DNA of 64,000 bases. It comes from Desulfatibacillum alkenivorans DSM 16219. Its GTDB lineage: Bacteria > Desulfobacterota > Desulfobacteria > Desulfobacterales > Desulfatibacillaceae. Each line of letters opens with the position of its first letter. The first letter of the stretch is position 1. Positions 17,942 through 26,973 of this stretch are shown here, piece by piece. The notes under the pieces are model-generated. The model saw nothing but the letters and a program-made list of their open reading frames with translations. It had not been told where the DNA came from and made no database searches. Both the position numbers and the translations under genes were made by a program. Location of the stretch: NCBI RefSeq assembly GCF_900142135.1, contig NZ_FQZU01000001.1, positions 347,653 to 411,652 of the forward strand. Reading direction: 5' to 3'.

Positions 17942-19153
17942 CTAACCAGCCACGGCGCCGGCCATCTGGAACACGGGGAGATACATGGAGATAACCAGGC
18001 CGCCGACGACCACGCCCAAAAAGGCCATCATAAAAGGTTCGATCATGGAGGTCAGGTTGTCCACCGCCTGATCCACTTCGTTGTCGTAAAAGTCCGCGAT
18101 TTTTTCCAGCATGGTGTCCAGGGCGCCTGTTTGCTCGCCCACCGAAATCATCTGGACGACCATGGACGGGAAAACCCCCGTTTCCGCCAGGGGGTCCGCC
18201 ATGGTGCGGCCTTCGGTGATTCCCGCCCGGACCGAAAAGATAGCTTTTTCAACGGTTTTGTTGCCCGAGGTTTTGGCCACGATATCCAGGGAGTCCAGAA
18301 TGGAGACGCCCGAGGACATCATGGTGCCCATGGTGCGGGTGAACTTGGCCACCGCCACTTTTCTGAGCAGTGGACCGAAAACCGGGGCTTTGAGGATGAC
18401 GTCGTCAAACAGGGCCCGTCCCTTATCCGTGCCCAGAAAGCGTTTGAACGAAAAGATGCTCAGAACAAGGGTGACGATAATGTAGACTATGTTTGATGTT
18501 GTAAAGCGGCTCAGGTCGATGCACAACTGGGTTGGCGCCGGCAGGGCCTTGCCAAAGTCGGCGAACATTTTTTCAAATGTCGGGATGACGAAAACCAGGA
18601 TGACGCCGACCACGATGGCGGCCACGATGATAACGATGACGGGATAGGTCAGGGCGCCCTTGACCCTGGCTTTAAGGGCGGCCGCCTTTTCCATGTAGGC
18701 TGCAAGGCGTTGCAAAATGGTGTCCAGGATGCCGCCGATCTCGCCGGCGGCAACCATGTTGACGAAAAGGTCGTCGAACTGGTTGGGATATTTGCGCAAG
18801 GCGTCCGCCAGGGTGGACCCTCCCTCCACCGAGCTTTTGATATCTCTCAGGGTTTTCTTGAAAGTCTTGTTTTCCTCCTGGCTGTGGAGGATGTCCAGGC
18901 ACTGAATCAGCGGAAGGCCGGCGTCAATCATGGTGGAGAACTGCCGGGCGAAAATAATGACGTCGTCCTGCGACACCTTGGGCTGGAACAACTCCACCCC
19001 TTCAAACAAGTCCTTTGGTTTTTTCTTGATTTTTGAAGGCGTGATTTGAAGACGTCTAAGATGCAGCCGTACGGCGTTTTCGTCCGGCGCCTCGATTTCG
19101 CCCTTTTGAGCGATGTTTTTCCTGTTTTTACCTTCCCAAAGAAAAATCGGCAT
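17942..19153 (-). CDS. pilC: type IV pilus inner-membrane platform protein PilC
   Basis: PilC is the inner-membrane platform of the type IV pilus/type II secretion machinery, contacting the PilB and PilT ATPases. The 403-residue protein starts M-P-I-F-L-W-E-G-K-N-R-K. It has two GspF/T2SSF domains (about 70-193 and 275-395), each with F-A-R-Q-F-S-T-M-I-D-A-G-L-P-L or the equivalent F-T-R-T-M-G-T-M-M-S-S-G, and three transmembrane stretches near 170-195, 220-240 and 378-398. GGGAGG precedes the ATG. pilB and pilT are not in the window. Confidence 0.93.
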   Translation of the reverse strand: MPIFLWEGKNRKNIAQKGEIEAPDENAVRLHLRRLQITPSKIKKKPKDLFEGVELFQPKVSQDDVIIFARQFSTMIDAGLPLIQCLDILHSQEENKTFKKTLRDIKSSVEGGSTLADALRKYPNQFDDLFVNMVAAGEIGGILDTILQRLAAYMEKAAALKARVKGALTYPVIVIIVAAIVVGVILVFVIPTFEKMFADFGKALPAPTQLCIDLSRFTTSNIVYIIVTLVLSIFSFKRFLGTDKGRALFDDVILKAPVFGPLLRKVAVAKFTRTMGTMMSSGVSILDSLDIVAKTSGNKTVEKAIFSVRAGITEGRTMADPLAETGVFPSMVVQMISVGEQTGALDTMLEKIADFYDNEVDQAVDNLTSMIEPFMMAFLGVVVGGLVISMYLPVFQMAGAVAG

Positions 19154-19210
19154 GGTTTTCCTCCCATCATGGATGGAACACGAAGCAATCGGGGCTCCCC
19201 GTTAGTGCTT

Positions 19211-20236
19211 CTATCCCTGGACAGCCCTGTAAAACATCCCGCGAGTCTGGGGTTGCAAAACGACCTTTCCCGCCTGTTCGAGACCGGCCAGGTGTTTTCT
19301 CACCTGGGCCTCGTGCATACCCAAGGCCTGAGCCAGATCCTGGACTGTGCAGGGCCTGCGGCGGATGGTCGCCAAAATTTGCTCTTCCTGATTATAGATT
19401 GCTTTGGCCTCTTTGGAGGCGGCCGCCGCTTTTGCTATGATTTCTCCGCCCAGCATTTCCCGGGCGCGCTCCAAGGTTTCGGGCGAGGCCGGATTCACCC
19501 AATCCTCGGTTCCGGGGCGATCCAGGGTGTTGATCTGCACCTTGTCAGGTTTTATCCTGTCAATGGCGCCCCGGATAAGCTCCAGTTCCTTGTCGCCGTC
19601 ATTAATGCCCTGGGCCAGAAAGACCTCCACCCATAACTGGCCCGAGTATGCGTTGCGGAAGGCCTCCAATCCATCCACCATGGCCGGAACGGTCAGGCGG
19701 GGATGGGGCCGGTTGACCTGTTGAAACTTTTCCTGGCTTCCAGCGTCAATGGAGGCGATGACAAGGTCCGTCATGGCGGCGTCTTCCCGCACGTCCTCCA
19801 AATAAAACAGGGCGCCGTTGGTCAACAGCGCCAAATTATAATCCGGGTGGTTTTGCTTGATGTAAGCCGCTATCCGCCCCAGCCCGCTATGCAGCGTGGG
19901 CTCTCCGGAGCCGGAAAAGGTGACGTAGTCCAACGCGGGGGCTTGTTCCAGGCAATGGCGGATTTCATCAAGCACTTCCTGAGTCGGAACGTATTCTTTT
20001 CGCTTGACTGTCAAGTGGGTGGTGGAGCCGCATTCGCAATAGACGCAGTCGAGCGAACAGGTTTTTGGCGGTACCAGGTCCACCCCCAGGGAAATGCCCA
20101 GGCGCCTGGAAGGGACGGGACCGAAAATATGTTTGTATTGCAACAGCCTGTTCTCCAGAAAACTAACATGCTGAAATAAATCAGCAGAAAGAATATTGTC
20201 CCGATCCGTTTTATGAACATAACATAAGGGAATCAT
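19211..20236 (-). CDS. radical SAM protein with C-terminal helical domain
   Basis: A 341-residue radical SAM enzyme. The cluster-binding C-S-L-D-C-V-Y-C is at Cys60, Cys64 and Cys67, preceded by F-G-P-V-P-S-R-R-L-G-x-S-L-G-V-D, a signature of the MoaA/wyosine-like subgroup of unknown function. T-F-S-G-S-G-E-P-T is the GGEP-like SAM-binding motif. The last about 75 residues look like a winged-helix domain (C-T-V-Q-D-L-A-Q-A-L-G-M-H-E-A-Q-V-R-K-H-L). No ribosome site precedes the ATG at 20236, and the true start may be a few codons further in. The substrate is unknown. Confidence 0.8.
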   Translation of the reverse strand: MIPLCYVHKTDRDNILSADLFQHVSFLENRLLQYKHIFGPVPSRRLGISLGVDLVPPKTCSLDCVYCECGSTTHLTVKRKEYVPTQEVLDEIRHCLEQAPALDYVTFSGSGEPTLHSGLGRIAAYIKQNHPDYNLALLTNGALFYLEDVREDAAMTDLVIASIDAGSQEKFQQVNRPHPRLTVPAMVDGLEAFRNAYSGQLWVEVFLAQGINDGDKELELIRGAIDRIKPDKVQINTLDRPGTEDWVNPASPETLERAREMLGGEIIAKAAAASKEAKAIYNQEEQILATIRRRPCTVQDLAQALGMHEAQVRKHLAGLEQAGKVVLQPQTRGMFYRAVQG

Positions 20237-20533
20237 AATGACAAGGAAATGACCCAGAGGGGATTAAATCAGTTGTTTTTTCTTTTCTTCCATCCCAAAA
20301 AACGGTATCCTCAGTCCCATACCCGGAAACAGTTTGAATAAAATCCGCGCTTCAATGGCTTGCTTTCCCAGGCGCTCAATAAAAAAAGGGTGGATTTTCC
20401 ATGGCGTTTTGTACTAAGGACTGTAACAGAGTTTGACGGGAAAAATAAGGTATGCAACTTGCGCTCTTCATCCTGCGGAAAGAGGCTGCGGGAGAGTGCA
20501 ACAATTTTCACATCAGGTAAAAGGAGGAACACT
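20237..20533. other. intergenic region between two divergent genes
   Basis: Nothing clearly coding is present in this 297-base spacer. It should hold promoters for the radical SAM gene (minus) and the outer-membrane protein gene (plus), but no convincing -35/-10 pair could be fixed. AAAAGGAGG immediately before 20534 is the ribosome site of the plus-strand gene. Confidence 0.5.
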
Positions 20534-21193
20534 ATGAAAAAGATCTCTGTGGTAATGGTTGTTGGCATGATCGGCCTGATGCTCATGGCTGGCTCTGCAA
20601 TGGCCGCGGACACGGCGGGCAAAATCGGAATCGGCCTGGAACTGGGGTATAACCAGATTTCCGACACCAGCATTCCGGATGCTCCCGGAATTGACGGGGA
20701 GTTTGACGGCGCTTTTATTTTTGGCGCCAATGCGGATTATTTCTTCACGGATTTTTTCAGCCTGGAAATGTTCCTGGGCTACACCGCGACCGATATGGAC
20801 GCCTCGGGTTTCGGAGTTTCCATTGACGTGGGTGAAGTGACCCAGGTGCCTTGGACCCTCACGGCCCGCCTGCATTACCCCAATGACTCCATTGTCAGCC
20901 CCTATATCGGCGCGGGCGTGGGCTACTACTTCAACGACTTTGACATTTCCAGCACCATGGTGAACAATGCTGCTCCCCAGACTTATGGAATTGACCTGGA
21001 AAATAGCTTCGGCTTCCACGTCAACGGCGGCGCTGAAGTTTTTGTGGACGAAAACGTGGCCTTTGATCTGGATCTCAAATACACGTGGAACAATGCTGAT
21101 TGGGATGAAAACGTGAACGGCGTCACCATTACCTCCGGCGACATTGACATGGACGCCTTCACCGCCACCGTGGGCGTGAAGTACTACTTCTAA
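20534..21193 (+). CDS. small outer-membrane beta-barrel protein (OmpW/OmpX-like)
   Basis: This 219-residue protein has a clear signal peptide (M-K-K-I-S-V-V-M-V-V-G, cut after A-M-A near residue 24). Alternating hydrophobic beta strands follow and the C-terminus is V-G-V-K-Y-Y-F, the terminal-Phe signal recognised by BamA. D-Y-F-F-T-D-F-F-S-L-E-M-F-L-G-Y and Y-I-G-A-G-V-G-Y-Y-F are typical of small eight-stranded barrels of the OmpW type. The start was placed at the ATG after AAGGAGG; a 58-codon upstream extension was rejected. It is monocistronic, closed by a strong terminator. The transported or bound molecule is unknown. Confidence 0.85.
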   Translation: MKKISVVMVVGMIGLMLMAGSAMAADTAGKIGIGLELGYNQISDTSIPDAPGIDGEFDGAFIFGANADYFFTDFFSLEMFLGYTATDMDASGFGVSIDVGEVTQVPWTLTARLHYPNDSIVSPYIGAGVGYYFNDFDISSTMVNNAAPQTYGIDLENSFGFHVNGGAEVFVDENVAFDLDLKYTWNNADWDENVNGVTITSGDIDMDAFTATVGVKYYF

Positions 21194-21251
21194 TTCCATG
21201 GTTGCAGGGACAGCCTGAAAAGGCGGTCCGCCAGCAGTTTGAAAATGACAA

Positions 21252-21295
21252 GCCCCCGGCGATTAAATCCATCGCCGGGGGCTTTTGCTTTTTGC
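21252..21295 (+). terminator. rho-independent terminator
   Basis: A perfect 12-bp stem (GCCCCCGGCGAT / ATCGCCGGGGGC, 21252-21263 and 21271-21282) with a seven-base loop is followed by TTTTGCTTTTTG. It lies 59 bases after the outer-membrane protein gene. Confidence 0.92.
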
Positions 21296-21349
21296 ATCTC
21301 ATACCAAAGAGCCATCAAGCAAGTAATCATCTTTCAGAGCAAGTCTATG

Positions 21350-21412
21350 AACGACGCTGGGTTCCGGCTTGCGGACGATCCTGAAAGGCGGATCGCCCTT
21401 GCCGGGATGACG
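21350..21412. repeat. degenerate copy of a GACGCTGGGT...GGATGACGG repeat
   Basis: The stretch begins GACGCTGGGTTCCGGC and ends GCCGGGATGACGGC. A related sequence (GACGCTGGGTCCCCGC ... GAGGATGACGG, read on minus) occurs twice at about 62326-62365 and 62788-62827 inside the phosphopantetheinyl transferase gene. It appears to be one of several short dispersed families in this genome. Confidence 0.55.
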
Positions 21413-21454
21413 GCCTTATAAGGCTGACAGATAGTTTTCGGGGCGCAAATCCAT

Positions 21455-21672
21455 TTGTTGGGTTTCGCGCGTATGTTTCAGGCGTTAACCACTATTCCGG
21501 CGGGGGATGGACATCCCTTCTTTGAAAAAATTCTGCAAGCTCTACCCAACCTACTATTTTTTTGATAAAACGTAGGTTGGGTAGAGCGCTGTAATAGCTA
21601 TTTGAAGTAAAAAAGTGCATCCAGCCAAGATCGATTTTTTAACGTTCACGTCGCCGCCGCGAAACCCAACAA
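21455..21672. repeat. composite palindromic element with nested inverted repeats
   Basis: The 218-base unit is bounded by 15-bp perfect inverted repeats (TTGTTGGGTTTCGCG at 21455-21469, CGCGAAACCCAACAA at 21658-21672). It contains an inner 16-bp perfect inverted repeat (GCTCTACCCAACCTAC at 21539-21554, GTAGGTTGGGTAGAGC at 21572-21587). It has no open reading frame. A 33-base fusion of the inner and outer right arms recurs at 62095-62127 and 62557-62589, and a similar composite lies at 38852-39002. It looks like a non-autonomous, REP- or MITE-like element. Confidence 0.75.
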
Positions 21673-22013
21673 TGCAGCACGGCTGCTACGGCCGCCATAC
21701 TCCGTCATCCCCGTGGAGGGAGCCGGCGGGATGAGTTGGGGGGACATGACCTTATCTCGGAGATAGCGAACCTAATCAGCAAGGACTCCGATGAGATAAG
21801 GATCGTGTCCCCCCAACTTTGCACTCCCGGAAACGGGGACCCAGGGTCATTGTGGAATAGCGCCTGGTTATGGTCCAAAAGCCCGGAAGGTGAATGTGTA
21901 AGTTGCTTGAATGACAGTAATCTTGGATGATTGGCGGAGTACATCCGAACTTTATGCAGATTGGCCGGAGGCAATCAATGCGCCGGAGAAAACTGCGGCT
22001 GACCGCGACAAAA
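21673..22013. other. non-coding remainder of the intergenic region
   Basis: No gene with a plausible start and codon bias is seen. A short inverted pair, GGGGACATGACCTTATCTC at 21739 and GAGATAAGGATCGTGTCCCC at 21793-21812, can fold into an imperfect hairpin and may be another repeat remnant. Confidence 0.5.
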
Positions 22014-24044
22014 TCAGGGTAAAGGCCGGGGCGGCCATTTGCCGTGATAGGCGTAGTACATTTTCGCCCCTTTGACCCCCCAGAGCAGCCGAACTCCAAA
22101 GAATGCGCATAATGCGAAAACCCGCAGGGGAAAAGGCTCCCAGCAATAAATCAGCTGCCGCAGCATGATGATGTCCGCTGCCAAAGAGACCGCGGTCCCG
22201 CCCCACAGCTCGTTCCACAAAAACCAGTATTCCGGAAAAATAAAGGCGGAAACAATAAAGCGGCCTCCTTTTTCCGGGGGCGTGTGCAGCTTTTTTTTGC
22301 GTTCAAAAATATCAAAAGGATTAATGATCAGATAGAACAGGATTTCCTTTACGCCAACCCCTTCAAACGGCCCAAGGGGGCTAAAGATCGGGGGCGTTTT
22401 AAACGCCTTGAACAGGCTGAAAGCCAGGGCGTCGTTGATCAGTTTGCTTTCCGAAGGGTCGGCGCTTAGTTCTGCGGCGTCTGCGCTGCATTTTTCCACA
22501 TTGTCATTGTATTCAACGGAAAGGGGCGCGGTGGAAATTTTTACGTGGACGCCGTCTTCATGCTCTTTGATGGCGATGCGAATGGCGGCTCCGGACTCCC
22601 GGTCGGCGGCCATGGCTGTCTGCGACGGCAGTAAGCCTGATACAAAACCAATATCAGACCGGCGACGGCCCCAGATGACGACGCCGTCATTTTCCAGGTC
22701 GGCGGAAGTCTGCTCGATCTTTTGCTCCTCCAGCAATCCGAAGGCCCTTTGCTCAACCCTTTTAAGCTCCGCCTCGGGCAGCACAGTTTCCCGCTCCAGC
22801 CAGCAGACATCCTCCTTTGGATAATCGACGGCTGATGGGGCATTGCCAAGCTCGGGATCCGGAGACGAAGGAGGAGCCTCTGCTGTAAAAGGGACAGGGG
22901 CGCAGGACTCTTTTTCGGCAATGATTTGGGTTGATGGGTTAGCTTTTGCATCCGCCTTAGGGGCGCAGGCGGGCTGAGGTTGAACAAAACTTTCGGACAA
23001 CCGGGATTCTTTGGGATACCACCATTTGGCTTCCACCCGGGCGCACATCTCCCGGTTCAAGGTTTCCAAATGGGCGTTCATGGGCTGCAATTCAAAGGCC
23101 AGCATTTTGGTCCTTTGATTTTTGGTGAATAAAGCCTTGAAGCGCTTGGCGCGTTCAATATCCTCCCGCGTTTTTTGACGGCTTTTGAAGACGGAGCCGA
23201 AAAAACGCTGGATCAACGGCAGGTTTTTTTCCTTGGTTATGAATCTTCCGCACGATGGGCACTGGTGCAGAGATATTCTGCCGATTTTATATTCCGGCTT
23301 ATCCGCTTCGTTCAGACACGCCGGACACTTGACGCCTTTTTGCGGGATGGGTTTTGCCATGCGGACCGCCTCTTCCAAAGATATCCGAAAGGGCGAATTC
23401 GCAGTGGTGTATTCCACCAGCATCATGGTTAACGCGTAGCAAGCGCCGATCATGATCGCCATAACGAACAGGTTGGGATAATTGGAGACCAGCCAGTCAT
23501 AAGCGGCGTGGGTCAGCACTGCGTAGGCGAAGGCCGCTGAAAGCATCTTGAGTCCCGCCCCATGACGCAGGGCGGTGTACACGCCCAGACCCATGGGAAC
23601 GCTGAAAAGCATATGCATGGGCGTACACAGGATGGACCTTATGTGAAAAACCGCCAGGCCGGTTCTTGCGGAGTAGGCGTAATTTTCCACCAGGGAAAAG
23701 CCGAGCGCAATGCAGCACATATATACCAGGCCGTCCACGGGCTCGTTCATTTTTTTATAAAAAAACCAAAGCCCGGAGCAAAAGGCCGCCAGTTTGGCGA
23801 ACTCCTCCACCAAACCCACTATCAGGGGGCCGTGTATACTCTGCAGGCTGATTTCCACTCCCCAGGATGCAACCAGCACATACAGAAGCGAGGCCAGAGC
23901 AATGGAGACCCCGCCGCCCCAGGCGGTGACGGCGATGAGATAACGCCACGGCTCTTTTTCATGGAGTTCATACTTGCGGAGTCTTGCGATAAATAAGAGC
24001 CCTACCACAGTGGAGAGGGCGATCAATATATAATGATAGGGCAT
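22014..24044 (-). CDS. PrsW-like intramembrane protease with zinc-ribbon and long C-terminal extension
   Basis: Residues 1-220 form a multi-helix membrane domain with the PrsW motifs: L-V-E-E-F-A-K (Glu80-Glu81), E-P-V-D-G-L-V-Y...G-F-S-L-V-E-N (101-121) and T-P-M-H-M-L-F-S (His near 144). These are the presumed glutamyl-protease residues of the PrsW/CPBP-related clan. A four-Cys ribbon (C-P-A-C ... C-P-S-C) follows near 240-270. Then comes a long charged, Pro/Ala-rich segment (to about 560) and two further hydrophobic stretches at the end. PrsW proteins cleave anti-sigma factors in Bacillus. At 676 residues this is far longer than the usual about 220-400. Substrate unknown. Confidence 0.75.
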   Translation of the reverse strand: MPYHYILIALSTVVGLLFIARLRKYELHEKEPWRYLIAVTAWGGGVSIALASLLYVLVASWGVEISLQSIHGPLIVGLVEEFAKLAAFCSGLWFFYKKMNEPVDGLVYMCCIALGFSLVENYAYSARTGLAVFHIRSILCTPMHMLFSVPMGLGVYTALRHGAGLKMLSAAFAYAVLTHAAYDWLVSNYPNLFVMAIMIGACYALTMMLVEYTTANSPFRISLEEAVRMAKPIPQKGVKCPACLNEADKPEYKIGRISLHQCPSCGRFITKEKNLPLIQRFFGSVFKSRQKTREDIERAKRFKALFTKNQRTKMLAFELQPMNAHLETLNREMCARVEAKWWYPKESRLSESFVQPQPACAPKADAKANPSTQIIAEKESCAPVPFTAEAPPSSPDPELGNAPSAVDYPKEDVCWLERETVLPEAELKRVEQRAFGLLEEQKIEQTSADLENDGVVIWGRRRSDIGFVSGLLPSQTAMAADRESGAAIRIAIKEHEDGVHVKISTAPLSVEYNDNVEKCSADAAELSADPSESKLINDALAFSLFKAFKTPPIFSPLGPFEGVGVKEILFYLIINPFDIFERKKKLHTPPEKGGRFIVSAFIFPEYWFLWNELWGGTAVSLAADIIMLRQLIYCWEPFPLRVFALCAFFGVRLLWGVKGAKMYYAYHGKWPPRPLP

Positions 24045-24200
24045 TGAACAGGCCTACGGCGGGAGCATGACTCCGCCGCCTTTCCCGCCAAGAGAAGCTG
24101 TTTTTATGAGCGTCATGGATGCCGGAATACTTTGGCATATTTTCGGCGGATTTTCCACACAAAGACAATAATAAAACAGCATTAACAAGGATGGAAACGA

Positions 24201-24234
24201 AACAGGCCGGACGCCTGACGGCGCCCGGCCTGTT
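24201..24234 (-). terminator. terminator downstream of metF
   Basis: A long inverted repeat (AACAGGCCGGACGCC / GGCGCCCGGCCTGTT, one mismatch, four-base loop) lies 13 bases beyond the metF stop. On the minus strand it is followed by TCGTTTCC, a weak T-rich tail. Confidence 0.7.
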
Positions 24235-24246
24235 GGATAAGATCGG

Positions 24247-25122
24247 CTACAGAAGGTTTTCTTCGCGCAGGGCGGTGATAATCCGGGTGGTGGAGGGCGC
24301 CCGGTTCATGGTGTAAATATGCAGGCCGGGCACGCCTTTTTTCAACAGGCCCCGGCATTGATCCAGGGCGAATTCCACGCCGTAGTCAAAAACCGCCTGG
24401 GCGTCGGCGCCTTCCAACTTCTCAAGATTGGCGGCCATGCCGTCCACAATGGTGGTTCCGCAGATTCTTGCGAGCATGCGGGTGAGCTTGACCGTGTACA
24501 CCGGCATGATTCCCGGAATGATGGGAACCTGGATTCCGGCGGCCCGGCATTTATCCACATAGGCAAAGAACACGTTCTCGTCGTAGCAGTATTGGCAGAC
24601 CACGTATTTGGCGCCGTTATCCACCTTGCGCTTTAAGTATTCGATGTCCTTGTCCAGGGATTCGGCGTCTATGTGGCCTTCGGGATAGCCCGCGCATCCC
24701 AGGTCGAAATCATACTTGGATGCGATGAATTCGATGAGGTCGCAGGCGTAGGGGAAGCTGTCCGGGTGAGGCTGAAAGTCCTTTTCCCTGGGTTCGTCCC
24801 CCCGGATGGTGAAAATGGTTTCCACGCCCAATTCCTTATAGCGGTCCAGAACCTGAGTGATGTAGTCCGGGCTCAGGCCGAAGCCCGCCAGGTAGGCCAC
24901 GGTGGCGATGTCCCGGCCCATGAGATTTTTCACCGCCTGATAAGAGCCGTCCTTGGTGGACCCTCCGGCGCCGAAGGTCATGGTCATGAAATCCGGGTTT
25001 AGGGGCTTCAAGGCGTCGATGGTCTTGTCAAAGGCCTGGCCCGCCTTTTCGTCCCGGGGCGGAAAAAATTCAAAGGAAACGACGGGTTTTTGAGAATCTT
25101 GATACAACTTGGAAACACGCAC
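24247..25122 (-). CDS. metF: 5,10-methylenetetrahydrofolate reductase
   Basis: MetF reduces methylene-THF to methyl-THF, for methionine synthesis and, in sulfate reducers, the methyl branch of the Wood-Ljungdahl pathway. The 291-residue TIM-barrel protein shows V-S-F-E-F-F-P-P-R-D (15-24), T-F-G-A-G-G-S-T-K-D-G (50-60), the FAD-site G-C-A-G-Y-P-E-G-H (about 145-152) and Q-Y-C-Y-D (Q near 177). The start is GTG with AAGGAG ten bases before it. It lies 97 bases after the DUF2520 gene. No MetV-like partner is seen next to it. Confidence 0.94.
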   Translation of the reverse strand: MRVSKLYQDSQKPVVSFEFFPPRDEKAGQAFDKTIDALKPLNPDFMTMTFGAGGSTKDGSYQAVKNLMGRDIATVAYLAGFGLSPDYITQVLDRYKELGVETIFTIRGDEPREKDFQPHPDSFPYACDLIEFIASKYDFDLGCAGYPEGHIDAESLDKDIEYLKRKVDNGAKYVVCQYCYDENVFFAYVDKCRAAGIQVPIIPGIMPVYTVKLTRMLARICGTTIVDGMAANLEKLEGADAQAVFDYGVEFALDQCRGLLKKGVPGLHIYTMNRAPSTTRIITALREENLL

Positions 25123-25219
25123 GGTTTACAATCTCCTTCCTTAATATATAGGGATTCCGTCTCCCGGCGACTGAAATGGCTGTATAATTAAGGATAAGTC
25201 CCTGGTTAAAAAGGATGCA

Positions 25220-26092
25220 CTATTTTAAGACGGCCTTTAATTCATCCGCCCGTTTTTCGTCAATGGAGCCTTTGGCCAGGGCGATGTCCACGGTCTGGGC
25301 GCCCAGGGTCTGATACAAGGCCAGCATTTGGGGCGTCTTCGCCCTGATTTCCTCCACGTGCCGGCGGACGATGCCCACGTCCCCCCGGGCGATGGGGCCG
25401 GTGAGGGCGTTGGGAATGCCCTGGACCTCGATGTTTTTCAAGGTGCCCTGGATGAGCGGCATAAGCCCCGCCAAAGATTCCTTGGGCTCGATGCCCGCGC
25501 CCTGATTCAACTCAAAGGCCAAATTCAGCAGGGCCACCAGATAGTTGGAAGCCGCCACGGCGGCTGCGTGATACAGCATTTTGGAGTTGGTGTCCACTTG
25601 GGCGCACATGGCTCCCAGATCCTCGGCCGCCTGTCTTGCCATATCCCGGGCCGGCGCGTCCCCTTCCACCGAAACCAGGATGCCCTCGAAAAGATTCACT
25701 CCCGGTTTGGCGGCCGCAAAGCTCTGGAGGGGATGCATGGAGCCGGCGTAGGCGCCGCAATCCCGGGCGGATGCAAGGAGCTCGGAGGACAAGGCGCCGC
25801 TGCAATGGAGGACCACGGCGCCATTTTTAAAGCCTTTTTTGGAGGAAATGTCCTGACAAACAGGACCGATGGCGTCGTCCGTGGTGGTGATAAATACCAT
25901 GTCTCCGGCAAGGGCGGCGTCCTCCACCTTATCGAAGACCTGGCCTGCCCCCACAACGGCGGCGGTTTTCTCCGCCGAGGCCCTGGTTCTGCTGGCCAGT
26001 CCGGCCGCGGGGTAGCCCAGGCGATGCAGCAGGTCCGCCAGGCAGGTCCCCACGGTTCCGCAGCCGATGATGGAAAATGCGGGCTTTGTCAT
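25220..26092 (-). CDS. DUF2520 Rossmann-fold oxidoreductase, candidate ketopantoate reductase
   Basis: This 290-residue protein starts F-S-I-I-G-C-G-T-V-G-T-C-L-A, an NAD(P)-binding Rossmann motif, followed by T-T-T-D-D-A-I near 70 and H-C-S-G-A-L-S-S-E-L-L (about 97-107). It also has S-M-H-P-L-Q-S-F, the hallmark of DUF2520. The C-terminal half is helical, like 6-phosphogluconate dehydrogenase-type reductases. It follows panB after 23 bases. As PanE supplies pantoate from the PanB product and no panE is seen, this gene may fill that step; the neighbour relation is direct, the function inferred. Confidence 0.75.
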   Translation of the reverse strand: MTKPAFSIIGCGTVGTCLADLLHRLGYPAAGLASRTRASAEKTAAVVGAGQVFDKVEDAALAGDMVFITTTDDAIGPVCQDISSKKGFKNGAVVLHCSGALSSELLASARDCGAYAGSMHPLQSFAAAKPGVNLFEGILVSVEGDAPARDMARQAAEDLGAMCAQVDTNSKMLYHAAAVAASNYLVALLNLAFELNQGAGIEPKESLAGLMPLIQGTLKNIEVQGIPNALTGPIARGDVGIVRRHVEEIRAKTPQMLALYQTLGAQTVDIALAKGSIDEKRADELKAVLK

Positions 26093-26115
26093 GGTTTGGC
26101 TCCTCCCTGGAAAGA

Positions 26116-26907
26116 TTATTTAAAACTGTGTTCCTTGGTGGGAAAAGCCTGGCTTTTGACTTCGTCCACGTATTCGGTGATGCCTTCCCGGGCGATTTTC
26201 GCCAGTTCCTTGTATTTTTTGACAAATTTGGGCACATGGCCTTCGTTGACGCCCAGGGCGTCGTGGATCACCAGAACCTGGCCGTCGCAGTGGACCCCGG
26301 CGCCGATGCCGATGGTGGAGATGGACAGGGTTTTGGTTATTTTTTCTGCAATTTCAAAGGGAATGCCTTCCAGAACCACGGAAAAGGCGCCCGACTCCTG
26401 CACAATGCGGGCGTCTTCCAACAGCCTCTCCTCCTGGCGCTGGACCTTGAAGCCGCCCATCTGATGGACGGACTGGGGGGTGAGGCCGATGTGGGCCTGG
26501 ACCGGAATGCCGGCCTCGGAAATGGCTTTGATGCGGTCGGCCACGGCGGCGCCGCCTTCCAGCTTGACGGCTGCAGCGCCCGCTTCCTTGATGAAGCGGC
26601 CGGCGTTTTTCACGGCGTCCTTCACCGAGGTCTGGTAGCTCATGAAGGGCATGTCCCCCACGACCATGGCCCTCTTGGCGGCCCGGGCCACCAGGGTGGT
26701 GTGGTAGACCATCTGGTCCATGGTGACAGGCAGGGTGCTTGACTCCCCCTGGACCACCATGCCCAGGGAGTCCCCCACAAGGATCATGTCCACGCCGCAT
26801 TCGTCCACCATGCGTGCGAAAGGATAGTCGTATGCCGTCAGCATGGTGATTTTTTCGCCTTCCGCCTTCATTTTCGCCAGAACGGTAACCGTGACTTTTT
26901 CAGCCAT
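26116..26907 (-). CDS. panB: 3-methyl-2-oxobutanoate hydroxymethyltransferase
   Basis: PanB makes ketopantoate from 2-oxoisovalerate and methylene-THF, the first step toward pantothenate and CoA. The 263-residue TIM barrel has [12 protein letters not shown], the metal-site [18 protein letters not shown], the K-L-E-G-G catalytic region and [13 protein letters not shown]. The start is the ATG with AAGGGGG upstream, not the TTG at 26928. Its folate substrate ties it to metF, two genes on. Confidence 0.95.
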   Translation of the reverse strand: MAEKVTVTVLAKMKAEGEKITMLTAYDYPFARMVDECGVDMILVGDSLGMVVQGESSTLPVTMDQMVYHTTLVARAAKRAMVVGDMPFMSYQTSVKDAVKNAGRFIKEAGAAAVKLEGGAAVADRIKAISEAGIPVQAHIGLTPQSVHQMGGFKVQRQEERLLEDARIVQESGAFSVVLEGIPFEIAEKITKTLSISTIGIGAGVHCDGQVLVIHDALGVNEGHVPKFVKKYKELAKIAREGITEYVDEVKSQAFPTKEHSFK

Positions 26908-26973
26908 ATCTCGAACCCCCTTGTTCAAGTGTGATTGTTAGGTTTTTGTTGGCGTACAGGACAAAATCCTGTT

